Below are positions 22,841 to 35,093 of a DNA stretch of 64,000 nt, piece by piece. Made by a program: the position numbers and the translations under genes. Below the pieces are notes generated by a model that was not told where the DNA came from, did no database searches, and saw nothing but the letters and a program-made list of their open reading frames with translations. The stretch's first letter is position 1; every line of letters begins with the position of its first letter. Origin of the DNA: Thelephora terrestris (lineage: Eukaryota; Basidiomycota; Agaricomycetes; Thelephorales; Thelephoraceae); NCBI GenBank assembly GCA_015956445.1, contig WIUZ02000007.1:372001-436000 (forward strand). The letters are read 5' to 3'.

Positions 22841-23977
22841 CTACAATTCACTCCCAAGCGTGAGCTGATATTCTTCGTGCCGGCTTCGTTCTATAGCTTC
22901 ATCCACCTCTCCATATACGGATCGCGGGGACGGGGAAGTTTTTGAGAAGGGATTGTGCCAGTATACGAGGAAGCACACGGCTGAGGAAACGAGGCCGATT
23001 ATCCCTCCAACAACCACATCCTCCACGTGATGTCTCTGGCAAGTGTCAGAAATCTTTCAAAAGAGAAGCCCGGGGTGGCATGATACTCACATAGTCTTCA
23101 ACTCGAGAAATAGCGACCCAAGTCGCGTAGAACAAAGGTAATAGAACGATGAAGATTCGAGAGAGCTTCGAGGATGTATATCCTGCGCCCCGAGAAACCA
23201 GGTAGAGCGCAAAGAAGGTCATGCCGGCAAAAGCTGTCGAGGAATGTCCCGAAGGAAAAGACTTGCGGCCCCCCCGTATGGACGAAAGCGAACTGGTGGG
23301 CCAAATGATCAACGGGAGGAGCCAGACCATACAGACCAAGCGGAGTGAGCTACCCTGCGCACGCATTGATCTTGTCATCCCACTTGCATCGTGAGAGAAA
23401 ATCGGGGCGTAATCTCCCTGGAAGTAAGTTATACTAAGCCACAGATGCAGAAAGCGGGACGGTGAGAATAGTCAACGCTAACCAACTCGATTTTTCAAAA
23501 ACTCCGTTACAAGCCGGGTAAGGCCGCTATGGAACGGAAGGGTGAGATGGACTTCCGAAGTAAAAAATATTCAAAAACACCTTCCGGCGAGTGCTGATAG
23601 CCACGAGTGGTGAATGTGTATGAGAGATCGCTTCGACAACCCAACGACGACTGTAATCGCAAGTGGTATGAACAAGGAGATGGACCGATTGGTCGCTGAG
23701 GATATCCTGGTTTTGTGAGTTCCGATCGGAGGAGGATGAAAGATAAGGTTACTGTTCATGGGTATGCCTGTGGCCAATCGATTCATCATTGAGAGGAATA
23801 TTACGCTCATAAATTGGGATGAATGATATCAGATACGAGGTGAGCCAAAAGGCGACGACGAAGACCCTAGCGCGCATGTAAGTATAGCATCTCCATCGAA
23901 AGTGAAGAAGCGGACCAATCTATGACATAGCTTCGATGAAACCACTCAAGAGACTCCTGGGAGAACCACCTTTTCAT
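22841..23977 (-). CDS. PAP2-family lipid phosphatase (DPP1/LPP1-like)
   Basis: Integral membrane phosphatase acting on phosphatidate, lyso-phosphatidate or diacylglycerol pyrophosphate. Phosphatase signatures are seen in order: an Arg-Pro-Asp-Phe block (RPDFLSRCKWDDKINAC), GRKSFPSGHSSTAF, and ISRVEDYRHHVEDV. Hydrophobic segments alternate with them (SLFIPLAITVVVGLS, FAGMTFFALYLVSRG, VVGGIIGLVSSAVCFLVYW). Start at 23977 is chosen because MKRWFSQESLEWFHRSYVID joins in frame to WVFVVAFWLTSYLISF. About seven exons; the middle junctions (23400-23570) are less certain. It ends 82 bp from the stop of the CID gene (tail-to-tail). Its start is 211 bp from that of the methyltransferase gene, head-to-head. 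Confidence 0.83.
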
Positions 23978-24188
23978 TGAGTCCATCATTATCTGCGAAC
24001 GCAGGCGACAGCGAGAACGCGACCAGGACAAGGCTACAGGTTTAGTACTAGTAGAGCTGGACTAGGTCGGGTCGTTAATGTCACGTGCTCTATTCATGTC
24101 ATCAGGCGCGCGTCGCGTCGCGTGGGGGAATTGAGGATTTGGATTAGTCACGCCACGCCTCAATACTCACTCCCGAACCGCCACGACG
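23978..24188. promoter_or_regulatory. Short divergent promoter (PAP2 / DNMT-SNF2)
   Basis: 211 bp separates two divergent start codons. It contains a CACGTG palindrome at 24082-24087 and a CG-rich gcgcgcgtcgcgtcgcgtg stretch just after. Co-regulation is an inference. Confidence 0.45.
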
Positions 24189-27100
24189 ATGGTTCGAGAA
24201 AAGAAACCCGCGTTGAAGGGACAAACCTCGATCCTCTCTTTCACTAAGGGGAAAAATCTAAAGCCGGCTCTCGTGGAGGATGAAGTCGAGTCTTCCGGCG
24301 AGGATGACTCGCGCCCCGCTGTCTCCTCGAAGAACGCCAGCCCCGAGACCTCAGACCTTCCTCCTATTCATGACATCGCCGCCATCTTCTCAGACATAGT
24401 TGCTCGTACGCCGGAAATAAAGTCTGTAGCGAAGCATCTTCAAGGCAGGTCACTCCGTGTTGCCACCATGTGCTCGGGAACCGAGTCACCGTTACTTGCC
24501 CTCGAGATGATTCGTCGTTCGATTGAGGCGCAATACGGGGTTAACCTTGGGGTTGAACACGTCTTTTCCTGTGAGATCGAGCCTTTCAAGCAGGCTTACA
24601 TTGAGCGGAACTTCCGACCGCCGATCTTGTTCAGAGATGTTTGTGAACTGGATAGGCAAACAGCGTGAGCATCACCGAACTAAACAACCTGCAACCTGTT
24701 ACCTGACTTATTTTCTACTCTCATTCTAGTACTACCGCGTATGGAGCCGAGGTACCAGTCCCAGGAAACGTTGATATGCTTGTGGCCGGAACTTCTTGCG
24801 TTGACTACTCGAACTTGAACAACGAGAAACAAGATATCTCTGCGAATGGAGAATCTGGCCGGACGTTCCGTGGTATGATGGGATGGGTAAAAAACCATCA
24901 GCCCGCTATCGTTCTTCTCGAGAACGTCTGTTCTGCCCCTTGGGATAAGATTGTGACCGAGTTCGAGAGGATCGGGTACAGCGCTCGCAACACGCGCTTT
25001 GACACCAAGAACTACTACATTCCTCATACGCGGACGCGAGGTTATCTCATCGCTGTCAACGAGAAGAAGTCCAAGATCCCAAATAAATGGCTCGAACTCG
25101 TTGGAAAGATGAAGCGCCCAGCCTCCTCCACTCTGGATGCATTTCTTCTTCCTTCAGATGACCCACGCATCTCCCAGGCCAGGGAGAAACTCGTACGGGA
25201 GAGCTTTAACGCCGGAGACAGGAGGACGGGCCGCACGGATTGGAATCGCTGTGAATCTCGACACAAACGTGCTCGAGTGGAAGAGGAATTGGGGAACAAG
25301 CGTCCTTTCACGAGTTGGGATGAGAGTTCGTCGCGTTTTCCCTCTATGTCAGCATCGCGCAGCTGACTCAGTCTTTGGTAGGCGGGTTTTGTAAGATGCC
25401 GGACTTCGCATGGGCAGACTGGGCACAAGGACAAGTGGAACGTGTTTGGGATCTTATGGACATCTCCATGCTCCGTGCTGCGGTTAAGGGGGCCGACCCA
25501 TCTTTCAAAACGTACGTGTGGAATCTCAATCGTTTGATTCTCTCTGATACATGGCCCTGTAGCCAAGTGTGGAACTTATCCCAAAATGTCGACCGTTCGA
25601 CTGGAACTAACAAAATTGGTATATGTCCGTGCCTCACCCCCTCGATGATTCCCTACATCACCAACCGGGGTGGCCCTATGGTTGGTCTGGAAGCACTTTC
25701 ACTCCAGGGTCTCCCAATCGATGAACTACTCCTCACTCGCGAGACAGAAGATAACCTAGCTGACCTCGCTGGGAACGCAATGTCGTCGACCGTCGTCGGT
25801 ACCTGTATGATGGCAGCCCTTATCCTTGGAAAGGACATGCTTGACGTTGATAATGCCAAGGTTGGAGACAAGGACGCCATGGATGTTGACAAACTGGCCT
25901 CTTCGAAGGCGGAAGACGTTAGCTCTCACGTCCAGGGAGAGAAACAACTCGTGAAGAAGCCACTGGATCTCTCTACCACATCTGATTGCTCTCTTTCGGA
26001 GCTTCTTGCCCTTGCGGAGCGAAGTGCTCGCCTCTGCGAATGCGAGGGTCGGAGAGGTGTGACGACGAGAGTTATACGAAGATGCGTGGATTGCGGTTCC
26101 ACATCGTGCGAGAAGTGCGGAGGACGTCCAGAGCACAACACGCAGGAACTTCTGTTTGGTACGGATGTACCTTCCAGGGTTCACCCGTCCGAATTCGAGA
26201 AGTTCTTCACATCAACCTTTCCCATGTGTCTCGACCTGTCGGGTGTGAAGAAGCCGCAGCTGGATAAACTCTGGGAGAATCTCAGCGTCGAGGACGATGA
26301 GGCAGATTTTTGGCCGAAGTGGCGGGACGCAGTGGTCAAGGCGGCCAGCTCCGAATTCCGATTTGTCGAGCTCAAGCGTCAGGAGGTCTGGTCCGCTGTT
26401 TATCGGTCCCCTATGGGTTCTCTCGAACTTGCCCTCCATCCGAAGCAGCCAGAGTGGCGGCTGTTCGCTCGAGCGAAGGACAGCGAGCCCGCGAACTCCG
26501 AGCTTCGAACTGTTTTGGAAAGTACCGCGGTGGCCCGCCTGATCTGCAAAAGGGATGCCTCTGGTGTCAAGAAGCCGGGTGCTGGCCTACTGGAAGGACA
26601 ATGGGAGTTTGCGCTTCCTCACAGAACCGACCTCAAGCTCACAATAGCCGGTGTGGTCAATGATGACGAGGAGACTAAGCCAAGTCTCGTCCCATCTTGG
26701 GAGTCAAAACTTGGACTTCAGGCCGAAGAGTTCAAGGATCGGCGCGTTTACTCGCAACTACGGATCTCTATCGACGAGGCCTCCGAGACTTCTGTTCTGG
26801 AACGTGACATTGCTGGTCTATATACCCTCTTCGACCGATGTGGGACGGCAAACAGTGGGCTGCACAAGAAGGAATCGACGAAGGACGAGGCTGATCTTCC
26901 TCCTTTGTACTTCTTCCTCGATCCTTTTCGGTGCGCGGATCCCAACAAAGACCGTTACGTCTTCTCTATCTCTAAGTCCCGTTACGAATTTGGGGAGATT
27001 CGGCCTATCACCTGCGCTCTAGACCCAAAATGGCGGCAAATCACCGCGGTGGACGGCAAGAGCCCAACGATAGACGCTCACGTGTCCTCTGTATGGTCCG

Positions 27101-30100
27101 TGTCCCAGGGTGTCACTCTTCAGGTTAGTCTATTGTTCTTATTAGACCTATCTGGTGGTGACGAGAAAATTTTCCAGCCTTCGCACGAAGAAAATGCAAC
27201 CTTCTCAGTCCCCTCTGCGAACTTCACCATTGATGCTTCCCTTGCCGGATGCGAGCATGCCAGTGCTGTCTTAGTTTGTCGTGTCCCCCTCGAAGACCAA
27301 GCTGGGCCCGAATGGCCGCGTGGATCCTGGGTGGAGGTTGACAAAACTCACGAACGAGCAACCTACAAGGCAATCTCCTGGTTAATTGAGCGGGTACGAA
27401 ATGTAGAGGGACACTTCACGAACTGGCAACAAGTCGAGTCGCACGTCGAAAGCACCGCCCAGGATCGCTGCGAAAGGTGCGCTCCCATATCCCCGAACCT
27501 CACCTGGGTCAAGAACTCGAAGAACAAGATCGTTGCTCTTGAAGACTCTATCCAGGCCGGGGAGTACGAGCGAAGGCTCAAGGGTCGTCCCGCACCATTC
27601 GTCACTCAGCTGAAATTCGACGAATCTCACGGCATCGGAACGCTCAGGATTGCTATCAACATCCCCTCCCTGTTGCATCGCGCCCTCTCGCGTCTCCCCA
27701 ATATCGAAGGGAATGGACGGATCCAGAAAGCGCCTACGCTTTCGTGGCGTCTCAATACTGAGTTCTCTCCTGCCGCTCAAATTCACCTCCCCAAATTCAC
27801 TTTACTCAGTAATAAGAAGGACAAGGAACACAAGCAACCCCCACACTTCAAGCTTCCCCTTCGAGTTGAACAACTCAGGTCTCTTGAATGGATGATCAAA
27901 CAAGAGAGTTCAGAGGTTGAACCCTTCACTGAGGAGGAAATTTCCGAAGCAATCATCACCTCGCTGGGTTGGCGCGCTGAGGGTCGTGTACAGCGGGAGG
28001 TCTTCGTCCGCGGCGGCGTGTTGGCCGACCAGGTCGGGTACGGAAAGACCGCGATTACGCTTGCTCTCGTCGATTGCACGCAAAAGTCGATTGGGAAGGA
28101 GGTCGCCAAACGGGATGAGATCTACGGAAAGGTTATCACAAAGGCGACGCTTATCATCGTCCCCCCGCATCTCACCCGACAATGGGGCTCCGAGGTCAAG
28201 AAGTTCACCGGTGCTTCCGCTTTCAAGACCGTCGTTGTCAGCACCATGTCCGACTGGAACCGTCAGACCATCGAAACCATCACCGAAGCGGACGTGGTCA
28301 TTATTGCCTCGAACCTCCTCAAGTCCGAGGCGTATTTGGACAGCCTCAGTGCATTATCCACAGCCGGCGACTTGCCGAAGACCGCGGGTCGATACATGGA
28401 AACGTGTTTGGACAAGATCGGGGAGGGGCTGAAAAAACAGGTGGAACGTCTAAGGACCAAGGGTGCAGGTGCTGTCCTGAAAGAAATAGAGGCAGGGAGA
28501 CGAAGAGGTTTGTGAATCGTTGTATGTTATATTTTACCCACACTCATTGTACTCTTCAGAGCAAGAAGCTGCCCAAGCGGTCTTCATACAGAAGAAACGT
28601 CTGAAGGGCAAGAACTACCGCGAGGCGGCCGAGAAAGAGGAAACGCTTGAAGAAGTTACCAAACCACTCTCGACGCTCAAGGTCTCCGACCCGGGGAAAC
28701 CTCCCAAGAAGTCCATTAAGGAGTTGCAAGATAACTTCATCGGTGTCATTATCGACAAGCCCAAATCCAGGGCCTCCAGCGAACCGGAGACAACCTCTCC
28801 GCGAAGTTCTAGTCCAGCCCAAGGTGACGACTCGGATTCTGGTCCACGGAAGCGCAAGGCAGCAGCCAAGAGGAAACTGGTCATCTCGGACGAATCCGAC
28901 GAAGAGCCTGCCCCGTCGAAGCGATCAGCTGCTGCCAAACCCGCCAAGCGCCCATTGAAGAGGGCTCGAAAGTCGGACGACGACGATTTCACCGCTGACT
29001 CTGATGCTGACGAGGACTCGGACGTTCATATGTCCGACGTGGCTGACTCGGAAGATGACGTGGCCAGCGAAGATAGCGAGGAAGATCCTGCTCCAAAAAA
29101 GTCGAAAGCTAAAGCGAAGGCCCCAGCCGCCAAGTTTAAACCTCCGAAAAAGTCGGCGTCTAAGTCCAAATCATCCAAACCCAGTTCCTCCGCCGCCACT
29201 TCTGAGGATGCGATGAATGTAGACGAAGATGCCCCCATCAAGAAGTCGAAGAAGCGTAAGACCGACAACGATGTGGAGAAGCCCAAGAAGAAACTCAGGG
29301 AGGACTTTGACCCGTGGAAACTCAAGGCCTCCGAGGTTCGGAAAGACTGGGAACAATTGCGGGCTCCTCCTCTCGAGATCTTTCACTGGGCGAGGAAAGT
29401 CATCGACGAGTACACGTACCTGGAGGACGCCCCACAACTTCCTTTGATCGCACGACTGACTGCAGACAGGCACTGGGTTCTTTCTGGTACCCCTCCCATT
29501 CACGACTTCTCCGCTCTCAAGACCATCGCTGCCTTCATGAATGTTCATTTGGGAGTGGATGATGATGGCGAAGGAAAGTCCGACCGCGTCAAGAAGCGTC
29601 TCAGGGAACAAACTAGCAAGTTTTATTGATGTCCATTCTCTGATTAACGGTCATTAATACATCTCACAGGCGCCGAGAAGTTCCACTCATTCCGTGAAGT
29701 CCACACTCTTGAATGGCATGCCCACCGTCATGCACTGGGTCAGGTCTTCTTGGATAGATTCGTTCGCCAGGTGTGTGGACTTGTATCACTGTATGCAACT
29801 TCCGCTAACCGTTCCGGTAGAATGTCGCAGAGATCGACGAAATTCCGTGCAGTGAGAACATCAAGAAGATCGTCCTCCCTGCCGCTGAGCGAGCCATCTA
29901 TCTGGAACTCGAGCATCACCTACGCGCACTGGATATGACCATCAAGCGGAGTAAGAAGACTGAGAGCGATCGGGAAAAACGGCTGGCACAGTCGTTGGGT
30001 GAGAGCAAGTAAGTGTGTTCAGTTCACGAGTCGGCAGGTGATACTGAAACGTTGCGCAGGACCGCTGAGGAAGCCCTCCTGAAGCGTTGTTCCCACTTTG

Positions 30101-31319
30101 ACCTTGATCAGAAAGATAAGGAGAACGCCATGAAGGCCTGTGAGGTCATCGTCAAGGAACGCAAGAAACAGCTGGAAGAGTGTCGAACTGATCTAAAAAC
30201 TAAGCTCCAAAAAGCGCTCGCGACGGAGAAGAAGACGCCCAAAACATCCGAGGAGTCGCTCTTCCGCGAATTTATTCGTCACACCTACCAGGAGGGCTTA
30301 GGCGATGAGGAAGCCTCGAAGCTTGTCCTCGAGTTGTTCGAGGAGGCCGGAATCACTTTGAAAGGTGGCTCCAAGGCCCAAGAGAAATCCTCTGCTGCCA
30401 AGGGAAAGAAAAGTGGAAGTGATCCCCACTTGACCAACGATGACAAGGCAAAGGTTTGGGCTCATCGCGAGGAGACCCATGAGATCAGGAAGGTCGTAAA
30501 GGAGCTTGTAGGCCGGGTTCGATCCCTTCGATATTTCACTGTCGTTCGCGACCTCCAGAAGCAGAAAGATAAACCACCCGAGCTCCCTTGCCCCTCGTGC
30601 GGTCGCGATGAGGTTCCTATCGAGGAGCTTGCCGTTCTTTCGTCATGTGGTCACACCGGATGCGAAACTTGCGTTATGGCTGCCGCGGAGAAGGAGGAGT
30701 GTGTTTACGCCGGTTCTGGGAAGTGCTCCGCTGCTGCGAGAGTGTTGAACGTTGTGAAAGGAGAAACGCTCGGGGTTGACGATGAGGTCAGGGACGGTCG
30801 CGGAAAACACTTCGGTTTGAAGCTCGAGAAGGTGGTGGAATTGATCAAGTATGTCATCCCAACTGATTCCACTCGTCCCTCGTACTGACCGTTGACAACA
30901 GGAAAGAGATTCCGGCAGATGAACGAATCTTGATCTTTGTTCAGTTCCAGGACTTGATGAAGAAGGTTGGAGCCGCGTTAAAGGCGCACAAGATCAACTA
31001 TCTCGAGATCGAAGGATCCTCTGCATCGAGATCCAAGACCCTCCAGGCATATCAGGATGGAGACGATGCTCGCGTCCTCCTTCTCAACGTTATGGACGAG
31101 AGTGCCAGTGGTGCCAACTTGACCGTTGCCAATCACGCAATATTCCTGTCACCGCTTCTCGCCCCGTCCCAGGAAATTTATGACGCTTGTGAGATACAAG
31201 CTATCGGTCGTCTGCGTCGCTACGGCCAGACCAAGCACGTTTATATTTGGAGGTTCTTGAGCACAAACACCATCGATGTGGAGATCTTTGAGCAAAGGGC
31301 CAAACGCAAAGTAGAGTAG
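24189..31319 (+). CDS. DNMT5/RAD8-type cytosine methyltransferase fused to SNF2 helicase and RING finger
   Basis: Predicted nuclear ATP-dependent cytosine-5 DNA methyltransferase. Model join(24189..24664,24730..25325,25382..28507,28560..29615,29670..29770,29821..30008,30060..30848,30902..31319), 2249 residues, divisible by three. Methyltransferase motifs: I (MCSGTES, 94-100), IV with catalytic Cys182 (GTSCVDYSN), VI (ENV, 223-225), VIII (TRTR, 259-262). A Cys cluster (CxC...CxxC...CxxC) lies near 574-605. SNF2 motifs: Walker A (GGVLADQVGYGKTA, ~1235), DEYT (~1682), VLSGTPP (~1705). A ~220-residue acidic/Lys-Ser-rich insert separates the ATPase halves. The RING is near 2025-2055 and the helicase C domain near 2111-2245 (IGRLRRYGQ). 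QTSILSF at 12-18 resembles a PIP box. Intron 4 is GC-AG (donor GCAAGT). An in-frame 54-nt GT-AG segment (27124-27177) may be spliced out, giving 2231 residues. No chromodomain seen. Confidence 0.9.
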
Positions 31320-31523
31320 TGACAATCTTGGCATTAATGCAGATCTATCGTTTCCTTCCTGTTTTCCTATGTAATTGAATATGCTTACCAAACATATCTT
31401 CACGAGGCTTGGCCTGTTCGGTACGGGAGTCAAGGAATCAAAACTTCATCAAGATGGGAAACCAGGTAGTATAAAGATTCAACGACTGTCACTGAAGACA
31501 GTTCTCACGATGTACATGTGCGT

Positions 31524-32534
31524 TTAAAGGGTGATGTTACGGTAAGTATCGATCTGGTATCTGAGACGAACTATTTGTCCTTTGGTGAAGTTGTTCATGC
31601 AGGCGTCATCCGAGTAGTCCATGTAGTTTTGAACGGCTAAGTGGAGAATAAAATCAGCGCTGGGATTGCCCCACTAGCCAAGGTGGTATTGAAGAGTCGA
31701 AACTCACGATCGAGACCTGGAGCTGCGCAAGTATCACGACCGACAGGGCAGCCGCTTGCAGCTTCCGCCTCAGCTGGGGTGTCATCGACGTAGTCACCCT
31801 CGCCATCGCACCCGCCCTGAAAAGTGTGGTAAAGCCCGACCCAATGGCCAACCTCGTGGGTTATGGTGCGGCCCAGGTTCGTTGGGGCAGCGGTGCCCCC
31901 GGGGAGAGTGGCGAAGTTCACAACGACACCATCATCCTTCGAATTGCCACTGTAGTCGGCAGGGAAGGTAGCGTAGCCGAGGAGACCATCTGCAGTGATA
32001 TTGTTAAACGAAACGGTGAATATGTTGAGAACATCGGGACCGCCACGCCGGAGAGCTGCCTTCATTTCCGTCTGTTCTGGGGTATCTGGGCCAGCGTCAT
32101 TGAACCACTTAGCGTTAACGACCCTGGTAACATTTACGAGTTGGAACCGGAGGCCAGTTCCACTGTAATCCCTGTTCAAGACGTCCATCTGATCCTTGAC
32201 CTGGTTATCCCTGAAAAACGACGAACGTAAGGACGGGAAAAAAGTTTGCGAGGCGCGACCAGTGTAGTCGCAGAGAACCGACGTACGGGATGCACCCATG
32301 AGAAAGGTCTGTTCCAGAGGAGATCACATTGAAATAAACCGAGATTGTGCGGTTAGAAAAGGTGCTGCCGGGTATCTCGACTCTGGAAAGATCATTCGCG
32401 AACTTGCTTTCCTTCGCATTGATGTGCTCTAGGGCAAGGTGGTTGCCACACTTATTGCCGCCATATTTGGTAGGGCTTGCAAATGCGATGGCGGAAAGAG
32501 AGAGGGCGGCGAGAGCGGGGAGGCGAAAAATCAT
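31524..32534 (-). CDS. Secreted M43B metalloprotease, copy B
   Basis: Model complement(join(31524..31636,31708..32210,32296..32534)), 284 residues, divisible by three. Signal peptide MIFRLPALAALSLSAIAFAS, a shorter pro-region than the other copies, zinc motif HEVGHWVGLYHTF, the CDGEGDYVDDTPAE block and Met-turn QNYMDYSDDAC. Intron sites and the 113-nt last exon equal copies A and C, but the leader and promoter differ, so this is the older branch of the local family. A TATATAA-like site lies at 32648-32654. It converges on the methyltransferase gene with 204 bp between stops. Confidence 0.9.
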
Positions 32535-34000
32535 GTCAGATGGGAAGCGACAAAAGGAATCGAGGGTATGTGTTGGTTGGTGACTACTCGCGATGCAAAG
32601 ATTGAACGGAGGAGAATGGCGATGGTAATTGTCCAACGCGCAACCCCTTATATATGCGAGACAGCCGGCAATCTGCCCACACCAGTTTATTTGACAACCC
32701 CTCGGAGGGCGTAAACCCTCAGCGTCAAGGAAAAGTTCACGCAAGTCGCGAGTGGGCTGTTGGACGCCCAGGGCGCGCTGATTCACGCTCATATAGCGGG
32801 AATCCGCACCCATGTGTTTGAGTAGCAGTTGACCGTCGTGGAGATCACGGCTACTGATGCGTCCCTTAACGGAAAATTTTAGTAGATTGGTGACTTCTCT
32901 GCAGCCTTCCTCACTTACCGAGTAGAGGTGGCCATTGGGGGTAGAATCATCTGAAGTCGTTCATGGACGATCTGCCTTTCGGATCCAATGATCACATATG
33001 GCGCTGTACACAAAGGCGCCCGCGGACGGGCTGATGCGATGCTCTGGTAGTGGTCATGTCGGACGATTCCCGGAGGACCGTCTTTACACTGTCATAGATG
33101 GGATTACTCACCATCGCACAGGGGAATAGCTCGGACTACGAGCACAGATAGTGACAGTGACAATAGTTCCCGAGTCAGAGATTGTTGTAGTAGTCCATTT
33201 GCGCCCGGTGTACACCCCGAGGGTGGAATCCCGGTGACCTGTGCCATGTTTCGAATTGTAAGCGAGTTGGAAGGTCGTGTTAACGAAACGGGTGCCAAGC
33301 TATGCCAAGCAAGGCTCCATACCGCCCATGCTGATCACGCCTCACCTTCTTTCGGGGATGTGAGAAGGAGGAGGTTTTTGTTTGTTGCTGCGGGTGACAC
33401 TGTTGATGATTCGCCACGCCCAACATGAATGCAGTTGCAAAAAAAAGCGAAAGAAAGCTGATGATGATGGTAGAGTTTGTTATTCTGCATAAGAAGCGCT
33501 GTGTCGACCGTAACCTGAGATAGGTACATCTACAGTTGCAGGCGCGAGTCCAGACGTTGATGCAGCATCCAGGAAGAATAAATGCGAAGGGAGGGTTAAT
33601 GAATTGTTGAAACGGGCGCCCAATCAGGTCTAGTGGTGTAGAGTTGCCCTGGCCACGGTACAGTTCACGGCGTTGCTTATTGCCAGCGTAGAGAATTAGA
33701 CCAGTAGCCCAACAAGTGACTCACGATCTTCGCGGGCCACTGTATGACGACGACCACCGCGTGTGGACAGCAAAAGTATGAGATCTGATTTTTGCGGCGG
33801 AGGTACCGCATAATGGTCGGTTTGAATAGTCGGCTTCAGTAAATGCCTGGAGGGCTTGGCAAACTGGTGACGCGGACCCGGGCGGAGATCGGCTGTGTGG
33901 GCGGGTGGGACGGCGCACCGACTCGCCCGAGAGTCCACACCTAGATTCTGTGCTGAATAGAGCGACGGCGGAGCGGACTGAACTCCAAGGACAAGGGTAC
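32535..34000. other. Intergenic, upstream of M43 copy B
   Basis: The first ~150 bp is promoter-like, with a TATA-type site. I recognise no gene in the rest. Short minus-strand frames at 33696-33938 and 33721-34131 overlap each other and show no family motif. Confidence 0.45.
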
Positions 34001-34726
34001 CTAAGTGAGCGGTAATTGTATAAACTTGGGGGTGAACACGGACGTGTTGTTGTGAAAGAAACGCATACTATCCTTCCCCGCTTCCGCAAAGTCAGCCTTC
34101 TCGTACGTAGGTGGGACCCTGAGTGAAACATCGACCCGAAGCCATGCCCGCGCTTCCTTCCTGGATCCGGGTGCGAGCGGCAGCAAACACTTCCGTCTAC
34201 AAGTTTGCGTTCGCAACTACAAAGAAAGATCGGGGGAGGGGAGTCGCATATCCGAGAAGTGTCCCCAGTTACGCCAGGGCGCTGCTGACGAAGTTTTTGC
34301 TCCAGACGAAGTCACGGGTCACGAAGGGTGCAGTGGCCTCAGGGTGAATGCTCTGCGGCAACCACCCAACGGCAAAGGCGGTTGAAACGTCTGGGCAGTT
34401 ATGAGGAAGGGGAGCTGGAATACAATCGCGCGCAGCAGAGCCCGGAGTGAATCATGTGGGTCACCTGGATACAGTACTCTATCCAATCAGCGTGATGCAA
34501 GGGTGGATGGACTTACACGTCTCTATTGAACGCGCTTCCGAAATATGGGGGCTGAGCGAACGGAAGACTTAAATGCATGCTCTGGTTTGGACGACTCTCT
34601 CTCAACAGGATCGGATGCTACGAGGGGGGTCTGGCTGGGTCTGGTCGTGGCTAGAGTGACGGGGCGAAGCAAACGTGGGAAGATAATGTGACGCTCCTCG
34701 ACATCAATTTCTGCAGACTCAGCCAT
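34001..34726 (-). CDS. Possible unrecognised multi-exon gene
   Basis: A minus-strand series of protein-like segments begins at an ATG at 34726 (MAESAEIDVEERHIIFPRLL). It continues in another frame around 34270-34430 (FAVGWLPQSIHPEATAPFV, RDFVWSKNFVSSALA) and ends near 34001 (FFHNNTSVFTPKFIQLPLT). Plausible GT-AG borders lie between them, for example GTAAGT near 34515. I could not settle all joins and recognise no domain. Treat as a lead, not a model. Confidence 0.28.
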
Positions 34727-35093
34727 TCTGCTGATCAGTGTCAGTGGCTGAGCAGCCGCGTCGGCCAGGAAAATGAGGGACAGGGCTCATGTATTGCGAA
34801 TGAACGAATCCCTGATGGAGCGAACTGACTACTGTTACACACCAACTCACGCAATAACGAAACTAACAACGAAAAACGAGAGGAAAGGCAACGAGTAACG
34901 GTGACTGAGACAGGACATGCGAGCGCGACAGAATGCTGGTATTACAATGATGCGGGCATGATGAGACGAGAAAGTGGATGGGAACATGCCGCCAAATGAG
35001 GCGGTAGGGGTTTAAAGTGCGATATAGACGATAGACGACCGAGTTCACCGCTCGATCTCTAACCAGACCTGTTGAAGGCACAGTTAGTGGCAT

